Shown one piece after another: positions 10,727 to 27,269 of a stretch of 64,000 bases of DNA. The notes under the pieces are model-generated. The model was not told where the DNA came from. It made no database searches and saw only the letters and a list, made by a program, of their open reading frames with translations. Origin of the DNA: Ziziphus jujuba (lineage: Eukaryota > Streptophyta > Magnoliopsida > Rosales > Rhamnaceae); the NCBI RefSeq assembly GCF_031755915.1, contig NC_083386.1, forward strand, positions 8,122,001-8,186,000, read 5' to 3'. The translations under genes and the position numbers were made by a program. Each line of letters starts with the position of its first letter. The stretch's first letter is position 1.

Positions 10727-11241
10727 TTATAGAGTTTGAAGTGCAGTAGGGTACATCCACTACTCACTTTCTAGCTGCCTGGTGTAAGCGGTGGTACTGG
10801 CCGCCACATTTGCAAGTGTAGTAGTAGTATATCTGACTTTGCTTGTTTTAATTTGAGTAGTATAAATATACAATTAGTATCATTATCTTATATATATGTC
10901 CTATATATATTAGAAGGTCATTATAAGAACCCCAAAATTAATCAAGAATAAATGTATATACATATATTAGTATATATCTTATACATACATACATACCTAA
11001 ATATATATACATATTATAATTAAATAAGAGAATGTTTATTTTCATTTTTTTATATTTCAGTATTTGTAAACTAAATTGAAATAAATAAAATAAAAAATTA
11101 ATAATATCTCTAAGAAAAACTATTATGATGTGTTCCATTATATATATATATATGCAATCATTTGTTCCCATTATTGATTTCATTATTTTTATATAAGTCA
11201 GGGCCTAATTCAATTTGCATCCACCCCATTAGGAGAAGAAA
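10725..11241. repeat. Direct repeat copy 1: upstream region of the NAC gene
   Basis: This is nearly identical, apart from small indels, to 13089-13663. It starts with TATAGAGTTTGAAGTG, includes GGTAAGCGGTGGTACTGG-type sequence around 10785-10800, and ends near CCCATTAGGAGAAGAAA. It begins about 225 bp upstream of the NAC start codon, just past a (TA)n run, so it probably contains NAC promoter sequence. Confidence 0.9.
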
Positions 11242-11685
11242 GTAAACAATGTCAACTTTCATATTCCTGAAATTATCATACATTGGTTAAGTTTAATAAT
11301 TTTATTATCATTCTTCTATCAAAACATCCTCATAGTAAAATCATCGACCCTTCTTTTCCAATTCTTTGATTATTTTAAACATTAAAATTTAAAAATATAT
11401 TTGTACGGACAATATTATAAATTTAACAAAATTCCAAAATTCAAAAAAAAAAAAATCAAACTTTTATATGGATTAAATTAAAAAAAAATTACTAATATAT
11501 ATTCGAATATCAACCTTTAAAGACTAACAAATGTGGCCTTGATGGAAAAGTCCAGATCAACCTATTTTGTCCATAATCCTGGATAAAATAGTTTCACCGT
11601 ATATCGAAATACATATGTGGAGCATAGAAGGAAATAGAAACAAAAATAGTCGCTAAAAAAAGTAGAATGAGTGAAGTGACAACAC
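11242..11685. other. Intergenic DNA downstream of the phytochelatin synthase fragment
   Basis: AT-rich. On the minus strand this follows exon 3 of the phytochelatin synthase piece, but none of the expected downstream exons is recognisable. An unspliced exon 3 would read ten more codons and stop at 11653. Confidence 0.5.
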
Positions 11686-12413
11686 CTGCTTGAAACCGGT
11701 TCTATGATATAACGAGACTACATGACAATCCTGTTTACAGGTAGATAAAATTACAGATTTTCGGAAATCATCAACTGTGCTTTCACTTGTCCTAAAAGCT
11801 TCAATTTGTGCCCCATTGCAGTGAGCCAAATATACAAAATTGCCAAATGAGATCCCTTCACTTTTAATATTTGAAAAGGGTTCACCACAATCCAACATTG
11901 AGTCCACGTACCAACTCCAACGCCCTATATAAACTCACAAGAAGCCAATAACCAATTAGCTATCAAAAAAAAAAAAAAATTCGTATTTGAGCTCAAAAAG
12001 TACATATTTATAGGAATGCTTACATACCTTTCCATTTTTTGGGTGGATCAATAGCAAGCGTGTTGAGAACCATGGCAAGGGTGCCCACTCCACAATAGTT
12101 GATCTCAGTTTGGGACTGATAATATGAGATAAGCTTGAAAAAACCTTCCATGGTTCCATTTCCAAGAGCTTCAGTGAAGAGACGCTGCAAATTAATCCCA
12201 TATTAAAATTAATATTAATCAATTAATTCACAGAAAGCCATATCAACAAAAATTAAAGCTGCTAAGACAAATTCAAGTTGGGATGGGAAAAAGTGAAATA
12301 TATCGTGTGTTATCCGTTATAATTATTTTGTACGTTACCTTGCCTTCAATGGAGGCAAAGTCAATCGCCGGAGGAGAGGGAAGGGCTATGCGGGGAAGAC
12401 CAGGAAACGACAT
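11686..12413 (-). pseudogene. PCS: Phytochelatin synthase, first three exons only (truncated)
   Basis: Phytochelatin synthase makes metal-binding (gamma-Glu-Cys)n-Gly peptides from glutathione. Three exons join in phase on the minus strand: 12413-12339 (MSFPGL..., LPSPPAIDFASIEGK), 12184-12028 ([20 protein letters not shown], then [15 protein letters not shown]) and 11924-11686 (SMLDCGEP, FGNFVYLAHCNGA, EAFRTSEST, DDFRK, DDCHV-like, FKQ). Introns are GT-AG, of 154 and 103 bp. Together they encode 157 uninterrupted codons. The nucleophile Cys falls exactly at residue 56, as in Arabidopsis PCS1. The family's other catalytic residues, His162 and Asp180, lie beyond the break: the fragment ends at codon 157, and the GHFSPIGGYH exon and the metal-sensing C-terminus are absent. 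It cannot be a working synthase as it stands, though the reading frame is remarkably clean. Confidence 0.9.
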
Positions 12414-13088
12414 TATTCTGGAGTTATTTATCTTAGCTTCAACCTTAGAAAGCTATAGTTTTAGCCAAAAAAATTGCTTAGAAAGCTATAGTACTAGAAC
12501 ATTTTTGTTTGCTTGACTGTTTATATAGTTTTATTTAATTTGCAGGCCTACCAGCTTTTTTTTTTTTCTTTTTTTTTTTTTAAATATTGCTAAAAGTTGG
12601 TGCACCAGATATTTACTACCATTGGATGCAAAATACATTAATTGTTTTGTGGCCAGAATTTTGTTTCAAAGTTGTATATATATGTAGATACACATAAATT
12701 TTGATGAAAAGTTTTCAACGTTATTGAATGTCATACACACACAATATATTGAATGTCATTTACATATACATAGAAATGATATAACAAAAAAATTATGACA
12801 AGGGATTATGAGAGCCAACATTTACAATTATCAAATTTATATGATTTTTATGATCTGATAATTGTAAATGATTGTTCTTCATTGTTATTCCTTATAAATT
12901 CCTTACCATATCAAAACTATATATATATATATATATATCTAAGAATTCAACTAACAAAAAATATAAAATATTAAATGTAAGTTAATAAGGGCTATTCCTA
13001 TAGAAAATAATCACGTGTGTTAATGCCATGGGCGGATAAAAGGGACCTAAAAAATAACCACAAATTCTAAAATGTTATATACTGAATA
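12414..13088. other. Upstream region of the phytochelatin synthase fragment
   Basis: AT-rich DNA with poly-T at about 12556-12580. A perfect 15-bp inverted repeat CATTTACAATTATCA / TGATAATTGTAAATG at about 12818-12870 could be the core of a small MITE. No gene is visible. Confidence 0.45.
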
Positions 13089-13663
13089 TGGCTATAGAGT
13101 TTGAAGTGAAGTAGGGTACATCCACTACTCACTTTCTCTCTAGCTGCCTGGTGTAAGCGGTGGTACTGGCCGCCACATTTGCAAGTGTAATATGAGTAGT
13201 ATATCTGACTTTGCTTGTTTTAATTTGAGTAGTATAAATATACAATTAGTATCATTTGAACCCTATATCTAATCTGTATGTCCTATATATATTAGAAGGT
13301 CAGTATAAGAACCCTAAAATTAATCAAGAATAAATGTATATGCATATGTTAGTATATATCTTAGACTTACATACATACCTAAATATGTATACGTATTATA
13401 ATTAAATAAGAAAATGTTTATTTTCAGTTTTTTATATTTTTTTATATTTCATCATTTGTAAATTAAATTGAAATAAATAAAATAAAAAACTAATAATATT
13501 TCTAAGAAAAACTATTAAGATGTGTTCCAGTATATATATATATATATGCAATCATTTGTTCACATTATTTATTTATTTTTTGTTATATTAAGAATTTTAT
13601 TTCATTATTTTTATATAAGTCAGGGCTTAATTCAATTTGCATCCACCTCATTAGGAAAAGAAA
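13089..13663. repeat. Direct repeat copy 2: orphan copy of the NAC upstream region
   Basis: This is the second copy of 10725-11241, slightly longer because of insertions near 13258-13280 and 13575-13600. It lies about 680 bp upstream of the phytochelatin synthase start, in the same relative orientation that copy 1 has to the NAC gene. Confidence 0.9.
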
Positions 13664-14289
13664 TTCGCATTGCATAATGCCTTTTTTTAAAAAAATAAAA
13701 TAAAGAAATAAACTGGAAAAAAGGAGCAAAGACAATTACTGGATGTGATTTAATTTAATTCTGATCTTCTACCAAATTAAATATGGATATTATGTTGTTG
13801 TGGCTCATAAATTAGCTAGAACTTCAATTGCTAATGTATGTATTTGGCCAGAAGAAAATCCTCTGTGGCTTCAGGCTTGTTTGGATAATGATATTTCTAC
13901 TCTTGTTCATTAATACAAACAATTGTTTTTCTCAAAAAAAAAAAAATGATAGATATAATTTAATTTTAATTTTTTTTTCTTTTTCTTTTTCTTTTTCTTT
14001 TCTTCTATTATGGTTTTCAATTGATCATTGACTAATATATTCTTTTCTTTATATCCAATTCATCGATCTATTTCTTTAACACATGATTTTATTGTTTTAA
14101 AAATTAATTAAACATTGTTTTCTTTAACATATATTATTATTATTTTTTTTTTTTGAAATGAGAAAATTACAAATAACATTTGCCCTGCCTTCCCCTTTGA
14201 ATAATAATTATTATTATTTTTTTTTTATGGTGAATGTCCATTTATACATATACATATAAATATACTACACAGACTCAAAACTATACATA
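13664..14289. other. Low-complexity intergenic DNA
   Basis: T-rich and A-rich tracts, including a (TTTTTC)n-like run at about 13974-14000. The last 60 bp resemble a UGT 5' flank, leading into pseudogene 2. No gene is supported. Confidence 0.45.
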
Positions 14290-14668
14290 ATGGATTCGAA
14301 TTATGGTAAAATTAGTGTTCTCATGTTTCAATGGCTAGTTCATGGCCACGTATATCTATCTCCTATTATGGAGTTCCTATTATAGCCTTGCCAAGTTAAT
14401 GCTAGACAAGTAGAGGAGCTTGGTGTTGTTGGTGTGGAGGGTTGATTTAAGAGAGATATTGAAAATGAAGAAGAAGCTTGGTGCTGTTGGTGTGGAAGGT
14501 TAATTAAGAGAGGTATAAATGGGAAAATTGAAAATGAAGAAGGTGCAGGAGGAAGACAATTGAGTTTAGAGACAAAATGAGAAACAATGGAGATGATCAT
14601 ATAATTAAAGAGATTGGATGGGGGTTGTGGAGGGAGTTGGTGTAACTTTGTAGGAAAAGTTAAGATTA
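14290..14668 (+). pseudogene. UDP-glycosyltransferase pseudogene 2 (central part deleted)
   Basis: It starts like the intact UGT (MDSNYGKISVLMFQWLVHGH), then jumps directly to the region after the HCGW part of the PSPG box (GGAGTTCCTATTATAGCC, equal to GVPIIA). Most of the N-terminal domain and the first part of the sugar-binding domain are gone, a loss of about 1 kb. The tail equivalent to ARLVEELGVGVEV is present twice in degenerate form, and the KNGRIE, EFRDKMRN and VVVAELVKL equivalents follow with frameshifts and stops. Confidence 0.88.
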
Positions 14669-14687
14669 GCCACTTCATATATATTAT

Positions 14688-14783
14688 CCATTACTTAAAT
14701 TTTGTCTGTATGTGGTTCTGTGCTGATTATTTATTCCATTACTTAAATTTTGTCTGTATGTGGTTCTGTGCTGATTATTTATA
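14688..14783. repeat. 48-bp tandem duplication behind UGT pseudogene 2
   Basis: Two adjacent copies of a 48-bp unit begin CCATTACTTAAATTTTGTCT. The copies are essentially identical, so the duplication is recent. The unit resembles the 3' flank of a UGT gene. Confidence 0.9.
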
Positions 14784-14814
14784 ATAAAATAAATAATGAG
14801 ATTATATATGAAGT

Positions 14815-15121
14815 GGTTTTCGGGAAGTTAATATGTTAGATAAGTTAGATGTGACCATATCTAAAGCTTTCATTAGGATGAGCTGAGATGGGGTGTGAGG
14901 CCTTTTGTTAGAGGAGGAAGGTCAGGAAATGATGGAAGTTGAAGCTCAACAAGCTCTATTGAAAATAAAGAAAGATTTATAGGAGTTGAACAAAAGTATA
15001 TATGTGGAAATTTCTTGAAGCAAGCTTCTTGGCTAGCTTTAGGAAGGGTGATATATGACCATGAGCCAACGATGGAAACAGGAGATCTTGGATAGTAGTC
15101 GTCTCCCCTACAATCCATCAT
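14815..15121 (-). pseudogene. UDP-glycosyltransferase pseudogene 3 (N-terminal part)
   Basis: The minus strand from 15121 carries a frameshifted UGT N-terminus: LAHGHISPFLKLAKKLASRN in one frame, then HIYFCSTPINL, FSIELVELQLPSFPDLPPL and LTPHL in another, and a weak continuation (LMKALDMVTSNLSNIL) towards 14815. The rest of the gene is absent. It lies tail-to-tail with pseudogene 2. Confidence 0.87.
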
Positions 15122-16288
15122 TATATGCTATCTCTATTTCTTCATTTTTTATTTTTTGTTTTTGTGATTTTGGAAATCTCTATCTCAAATTCTCAAAATT
15201 TGAATGTTTGTATTAATAACGCATTAAGCTTGTAGTAAAATAAAACGTGTACATATTAATTATGATACAGATGAGAACAATGATAAAAGGCCACCATGAG
15301 TTACAACATACTAATTGAGGTAATTAAACTAAATGCCTAAATATTAATTAAATTATCGGTTAAAAAATGGTGCTTCAAATGAAATATATTATATGAGTTA
15401 CATAATGCTAGCTGCTGCAAATGGAATATCCCATTGAGTACTTGAAATGGAGATTTATTAAATTAGTAATTAACATCAAGTAGTGATTCTGTCTTGAACA
15501 TAATGCTGCTCTATAAATTTTCCTAAGTCTAACAAGAATATTTATGCTAGTTAATTATATGTAGATTCGATTCCACTATTATCGTAGTAAACAATTGCGA
15601 AATCACTAGGCTAAAAATGAGAGAACCCTTTTATCATGCTATTCTTTTATCATTATTTTCAGCTAAAGAAGCATAATTATTCATAATTTTTTTAGTGGAT
15701 AATTATTCATAAATTGAATGAAAAAATAAAAAAATAACAATAATAAAAGGGAAAATAGCTTTGTGTAGTGCGGGAGTTATTTTCAAACGTTTAAAATAGA
15801 TTTTAAGAAAATAAAACCCCTTCAATGCGCAATTTGACTTATTTTTCTTTTTTGGGTAAAAAAAATAAATAAATAAATAACTATATGAGCATGCTTTTTG
15901 ACTAGTTTAATTAAAAAAAAAAATTCTACTTTCGTTAATTGATTTACCTTTATTAATATCTAAAAAATCATTTTTTTAATTTAAAAATAAATACAACTAC
16001 TTTTAATATCTAACAAATTTTATTTTTAAACAATTCCATGCTTTGAAATTGCTCATAAAATATTATTTTTATTATTATTATTATTTATTTTTTTTTTTTT
16101 TGGGTGAATTAAAATATTATATTTCTTTTAACCTTTTCCCGGTCTCGAATTATTTTCGTTACCAGAGGAGGACCAAACTGGTGGGTAAGAAGGCAAAGCC
16201 CAAGGTATCAAGCAGAGCCTAGGAGAGGAAGAACATTTTTGTGGTGCTCGACAATTTTTTGAAGAAGATTTTTTTTGATAATTACAAT
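15122..16288. other. Intergenic DNA before the MMTAG2-like gene
   Basis: AT-rich, with poly-A and poly-T tracts. The last 150 bp are less AT-rich and probably hold the promoter and 5' UTR of the next gene. No other feature was seen. Confidence 0.5.
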
Positions 16289-19200
16289 ATGTATCATCCT
16301 ACTAGAGGTGGCGTTCGCGGTGGGCGAGATCGTAAGTTCTCTTTTTTTTCTTTTCTTTTTTCTGCATATAGTTTATAAATTAGGGTTTGTTCTCATTTTC
16401 TTTATGTTGGAAATTTGAGATTCTATCTGGTTTTTCGATTGGTTTCAGATAATATTTTCAAAATCTTAGTGTAAAGGCTTTCATTTGATGTGATTCTGCC
16501 GAAAGGGTTGTTGAAGATTTGTTGTATTTAGTAATTTAATCGATAGGACAAGTTGATTTGTAATTCAATTATCGAATTTTTCGGTGATGCTGAACAAGTT
16601 CGAAACCGGGTTCTTCATGTTTTAGATGGACTTTATATTGAAATTTTGAATTTAGGATAATGGGGAAATTTTAGTTCATAAATAACTTGATAGTGTGTTT
16701 AGGTTGCTTGTGGTAATTTGAGGAGCAATGTAATCTAAATGGTTAGCATATTTTTAACTTCTTCTGGTTTTCAAAATTTGAAGTTTATGCTTCTTGATGG
16801 CTGAAGCAAAATGGTTCTGAGATCCATCATCTCATATATTTTCTGTTTCTCTACCATAATGAGTATTAGTGTAATGAGAAGTTATGATTATTAATTTAGC
16901 ATGCTTATATTACCTAAAGTAAGCCTTTAAGCTAGCTGGCTATGAATACCCCTTTTGGTTGCTAAACTATGCATTTAGCAATGTTTCTTTGGCTGCAAAT
17001 TAATTTTGATATCCTGTATTAAATTTGGAACTCAGACAACTTGATTTTTTTTTTGTCTGCTTGTTGGAAAAATACATGAAGTTTTAAATTTTAACATGAT
17101 AAATTGTAACATAATATGGCCTTTCAGGTTTCTTCTGACCTTTAAGTTGCTAATGATGGGGTGTTATCTGTTCATACTTATCTAAGTTTTAAATGCTTGA
17201 TTGGTTTTTCAACTTATGATTGCTACTTGTTTAAATCTGTTTCTGATTCGGTTAATTTCCTGCTTGTTTTTGTTTCGCACAGAATTTAGTTGGGATGACG
17301 TAAAAGTTGATAAGCATCGAGAGAACTTTCTCGGTCACAGCATCAAGGCCCCTGTTGGAAGATGGCAAAAAGGTAACAATATATTTAAGTCCTTTAAGTT
17401 TACCATTTGCCATGGGTCGTTCACATACGATCTTGATTGTGAGCATGTAAAACTCTCACTTTGCTGCAGTTGCTGATTTTATTGTTAGACTTCTGCAGTG
17501 ATTGATTGCATCCCATATGGCAATTGTTGATTAAAGGTTCACTTATCTCTTATTACCATGAATCTGATATTGACTTTCTCAATCACACTAAGTATTTGAA
17601 TCTTCTTTTGAGAGTACCAGTTATCTTTAAAGTTGAAGCTACAAAACTAAATAGACTTCCCTAAACTTAGAGATACTGAACTAGAGACCTCTTTAAGTAA
17701 CCAGGCGTTTTGGCAGGTTGAATTACAAATTTTCCCAAAAAGATAAAGCTATTAGGAAACTAGCCCCAAATGCGTCCATGTTAAACTAGTAAATGCAAAC
17801 ATTTATCAAGCCAGAGTTTGGGTTGCTGGCCACATGAAGAGTGTTGCTTCCTTTTTATTTTTTGGACTTCATAAAATTATGAATTGTGGAATGGCTGTTA
17901 GAAAGTACTAAAGTTAGAGCTCTTTTCACGTGCTCTTTGCTTTTGGGAGTTGTGAATGGTTTTTATGATTTCAGCGATTATAAATTATTGTCCTGAAATT
18001 GCAGTAGTTCTCTGGTTCCTTAACAGTGAGTAGTTGTTTTTTCATTACTTTATTTCTTTATGCACAACTTTGAGATTTATTATTGATAAAGAATGTCTCA
18101 GCTGTTCAATTTTTTGTTCATTTCCAACAGGAAAAGATCTACACTGGTATACTAGGGATAAAACTTCTTCGAGTGCAGACATGGAGGCTGCAAAAGAAGA
18201 GATTAAAAGAGTTAAGGAACAGGAGGAGCAAGCCATGAGGGAGGCTCTTGGCTTAGCTCCTAAACGATCAAGCCAACCTCAAGGTAGTCGCCTTGATAAG
18301 CATGAGTTTTCGGAGCTTGTAAAGCGTGGCTCTACTGCTGAGGATGTTGGTGAGGGGCATGCTGATGCAGCGCATGTTCATGGTCTGGGGTTCTCAAGGT
18401 ACTTGACCAGAAAATAAATTAACAACTGATTGAATTTCTTAGCAAATGCTTTTCTGCCCTTTTGATATTTATATCCTAACTTCTCTTATATTTTCCATAA
18501 TTGCATTTATTATCATCATGCATTCGGAATTGACTTATAATGGTGTTGCCTCTTTGTTACATTTTTTATTTTATTTTATTTCTTTTGAAAACTTTAAAGA
18601 ATGTTGTTCTATATATGTCTGAGCAAAGACCACACCACCATTTTGTATGTGAATATGACAATAAATAGTGGGGAGATTGGGTTAGTATTTGGTAGTTTGA
18701 AAATTTTAATTTAAATATATTCATACTTGAGCTAGAGGAGTTTTGGTGGACAAGTACAAGCGAGCTTATTCGTGTGTACCTTTGTGAAGATTTTAACACA
18801 TTTTGCATCTGATGGCTGGGTCTGTGCCTAATTTTTGAGGCTTAAGTGAATTGAGAGTCAGGCCTTGGCTGGCCAGGGTTGGATATTTAGTCTTATTTTC
18901 TTTGAAATATAGAGCATCTTCAACTGTAGGTAACTAAAATTATTATGTTTGTGTTAAAAATGCAATAATAGTCTCTTTTTGGATTAATTTTTAGTTCAGC
19001 ACCTGGGGATCACTGTTCAAATGTCGCGAAATACATGTGGCCTTATACTTACAATCTCCGTTCAAATCTTTCTTAACATACTGCAGAGCAAATCGCCCAT
19101 ACATGGAGTCAAGTTCTCATCAACCAGCAGTCAAGGATGTGCTACCTGAAGTGAAAACAGTGGCAATGCCATCGTCATCAACAATAAAGACTGATGAAGG

Positions 19201-19393
19201 GGAAGCAGAGGATGAAGATGGTCGAAAGAAAAGGAAGCGTGAAGAAAAAAAACAGGAGAAGCATGAAAGACGTGAGAAGCGTGAAAGGCATGAAAAGCAT
19301 GAGAGGCGTGAAAAGCATGAAAAACACCGTTCCTCAGATGACAGGAGGAAACACAGGAAAGACAAGGAGAGGAGAAGACATGATTCGGACTGA
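16289..19393 (+). CDS. MMTAG2: MMTAG2-like (multiple myeloma tumor-associated protein 2 family) protein
   Basis: Four exons join in phase: 16289-16331, 17283-17372, 18131-18398 and 19087-19393, giving 235 residues. The N-terminus [20 protein letters not shown], then [10 protein letters not shown] and [17 protein letters not shown], is the conserved domain of this eukaryotic family, whose biochemical role is poorly defined. The middle (EELK-type helix, [12 protein letters not shown], then [11 protein letters not shown] and HVHGLGFSR) also follows the family. The C-terminus is a highly charged tail of KHERREK-type repeats followed by [16 protein letters not shown], as in nuclear RNA-associated proteins. 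All introns are GT-AG. The tiny first coding exon (14 codons plus one base) is secure because phase and sequence agree across the splice. A nuclear location is inferred from the tail. Confidence 0.92.
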
Positions 19394-20879
19394 AGTAGTT
19401 TCCAAAACCACAAATGCTATGCAATGTTCTATTTGGTGATATCTTGTCCCTTCAAAAAATTGTATGTAATTTTACTCATGCAAATTTATGCTGCATTTAT
19501 GTGGGATAATTAGGCAAAAGAAAGTCCCTTACAGATGCTCTTCTGAAGAAATAGAAATGGTTTTTATGATCATCTGACCATCATATCCGAACATGAGGTT
19601 GGTGCAAAATCAGAGGCCTTCGCTCTGTAATATACAAGTGTCCTAATAGCTTTGTAGAATTTTTGGCATGCTTTCAATCTGTATGATGGTGAAAATATAT
19701 TCTGTTTCTATTCCTTGTTAGCTGGTCAAGGTGTTTTGTATTTTCTCAGCGAAATTAGAGTTCCAATCTTTTTCAGGTAATCATATCATGAAAAAGACTG
19801 AAACGTGGCGTATTTGCTAATGATGTGTCCACGTAGTGGGATTGCCAATTACTTGTTTGGTTGAGTTGTGACAAATTACATTATTGTAACGTGTAACCTC
19901 TTCCGTCCATTAGGTACTTTTTGGTTTAGTCTTTTCAGTATAAGTTAGTTTGGAAATTTTGAAAGTGATATATATACAAAATATTAAACAGAATTAGTAA
20001 ACTTAAAAAATATTATTATTATTTTTTTTCCAACCGAGGAAAAAGAATAAATAACTTTTAACTTATAGACGTTTCTTAATACATTGACTAAATTGCGAAG
20101 AAAAATAATAAATTATATGACAATATATATATATTTATTCGATAAATTGGGAAGAAGATTTTAACATGCTTTGGGGTTATCACCAGAGACAATACTAAGA
20201 CAATTCATATAAATTTTGTTTTCCAATAATTAGTTAAATAATTTCCCTTATTTAAAGATGTACTATGAGTACATTTCATAATTTTCAATTAAAAACTATG
20301 AGTCCATTTCATAATTTTCAATTAAAAAATAATATATTCTTTTAAGAATATGATAAACAAAATTCTAATTATTTTTGCTTTAAATAACTAATAATGGTTG
20401 AATGCTAATGCTGCCTTACCTATCATCTATGACCAAATAAAAAAATTTAGGAGCTGCCAATTCTTTGAAGAGTAGGGTTCTTCATACCAACCCTGCCCTA
20501 CTCTTTTTTATTCTTTGGATTTCTTTATCATCCAATTATGAATTTTAGAATCCTTTACCCTTTTTTTTTTTTTTCCTTTTTTCAGTCCTTTTTTTTCTTT
20601 TTAATTGTTTCTTTATAACACTTTCTCTTGGCATTATTTGGGTACATCGCCTCACTGAAAAGGACTAGAGGGGAAGAAAAAATAAAAATTTATATATATA
20701 TTTAAATAAAACGGCAATGGCAATTCACATTGGGAAGGAATCCCACAAAAAGTTCCAAAAGAAAGGGAAAGCATAGTGAAAAATAATAAAATAAAATAAG
20801 AAAACAGAAGGGTATAATGGGGAAAATGGTAGTTTCATAATTTCCAGTGGTGGCTTCAAAGAAAGAAAGCAGCAGAGAA

Positions 20880-20915
<36 letters not shown>

Positions 20916-21114
20916 TTTTTAATGTGTTTTTTGGTTTTCTTGCTTCGATCATTTTGCTGAGGCACGACCTCTCTCTCTTCTGTAATTCTCTTCTTTCTGT
21001 TTTGCATTCATTATACAATTGAACGCTAAGAAAAACCCATAAACAATTGCCTAAAAAAGAAAAAAAGGAAAATTGCTTTTAAGGAAATTAACAAAGAAGA
21101 AGAAAAAAACGAAA
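19394..21114. other. Intergenic DNA between MMTAG2-like and AMMECR1-like genes
   Basis: The first few hundred bases are likely the 3' UTR of the upstream gene. The rest is AT-rich. A (GA)n run at about 20886-20912 lies about 200 bp before the next start codon, probably in its 5' leader or promoter. Confidence 0.5.
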
Positions 21115-26059
<4,945 letters not shown>

Positions 26060-26440
26060 TTTTTCCAAGCTGCTTTTTCCTAAGACCAGAAAGCTAGTTT
26101 GGTTTAAAACAAAAAGGGAATACCATTCAAAAAGAAAATCTGGGTTGGAATTGAATTTGCTAATTGTTCCATCCTATTGCTGCTTCTGTATTGTTGTAAC
26201 CTGTTGATATCATTCTTCAAATTCATTTTGATTTTGGAGAAAGAAACTAGAAACGCTGGTTGAACTAAGATTGCTCTGTTTTTAGCTGCCCATAGCTGAC
26301 ATTCTTCAGCAGCTTCTTTGGGAAAAACTTGACTCTGTTTTAAATTTGGTTCGTGATTCAGTCATCCTGGGATGTTAGTTCCACATTAAATTTTCATTTT
26401 TCAAACTGGCTGCAATTCATTATTCTCATCCAATTGAGAG
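26060..26440. other. Probable 3' UTR of the AMMECR1 gene
   Basis: Mixed-composition DNA without an open frame of note, ending at the target site of the hAT-like element (ATTGAGAG at 26433-26440). Confidence 0.45.
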
Positions 26441-27261
26441 CAATGTTCTAAAAGGCGTAAGGCATCGCAAGGAGGCAAGGTCAAGTCTTAAGCTTTACGA
26501 GTCTAGACGTGAAAAGGCGTTTTATAATTATATTATTATTTTAATTATTATAAAGCGATTAAATGAACAAAATAATTTATCTTTTATATGTCAAAATATG
26601 ATTATAGCAATAGCTAAAGTATATATTAATTTAGAAATTATTAGGTACTTGGAGGTTTGTAATATATATTTTTTGAAACTATTATGTTGTTGCAAACTTG
26701 GAAAACATGAATTTTCATAAATCTATTATGATCAATTACATGTTAATTCATATTTATACATATATATATATAATTGATCATAGTAGATTTATGAAAATTT
26801 ATGTTTTCCAAATTTGCAACAACATAATAGTTTCAAAAAATATATATTACAAACCTCCAAGTACCTAATAATTTATAAATTAATATATACTTTAGCTATT
26901 GCTAGAATCTAATTCTTGTCTAATTCTTTATCAGACTATTTCTAAATTAATATATACTTTAGCTATTTTTATAATCTAACTCTTATCTACTTCTTTATTA
27001 GACTCTAATTCAATATCTACATCTTCATCCAACTCATTTTCAATTGTTATCAATTATTTTTTAATATTTTTTAAAAAATAACTTTTAAAAAAAAAACTTT
27101 GAACAAAAAGGCTTCCGTCTTTTGACATCTAAGTACGCATTAGGCAGTTAACACAATATTGACTGTCTTTTTCTAAGCTTTGTTATTATGCAAGGTATTA
27201 TCTAAAAGCATTACGTTTAGATGCGCCTAGACGACATCTTTTTCAGTCTTTTAGAACACTA
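26441..27261. mobile_element. Non-autonomous hAT-like element with internal foldback
   Basis: The ends are inverted copies: CAATGTTCTAAAAG on the left and CTTTTAGAACACTA on the right. Direct 8-bp flanks ATTGAGAG (26433-26440) and ATTAAGAG (27262-27269) match at 7 of 8 positions, as expected for a hAT target-site duplication that has mutated. The interior holds a long hairpin (26606-26903) and, at about 26877-27013, two degenerate copies of a roughly 67-bp unit. There is no transposase. Length is 821 bp. Confidence 0.82.
26606..26903. repeat. 133-bp inverted repeat (hairpin) inside the hAT-like element
   Basis: The left arm 26606-26738 and right arm 26771-26903 are reverse complements with few mismatches, separated by about 32 bp of AT-rich loop. 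Transcribed, this would fold into a long double-stranded RNA stem. Confidence 0.93.
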
Positions 27262-27269
27262 ATTAAGAG

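Noticed and set aside
12283..12516. Plus-strand open frame of 77 codons
   Set aside because: It lies antisense to phytochelatin synthase exon 1 and intron 1. The minus strand carries the conserved protein and correct splice sites.
19120..19439. Three alternative frames across the last MMTAG2-like exon
   Set aside because: They are by-products of the repetitive AAGCATGAG-type codons. Only the frame continuing from exon 3 carries the conserved protein.
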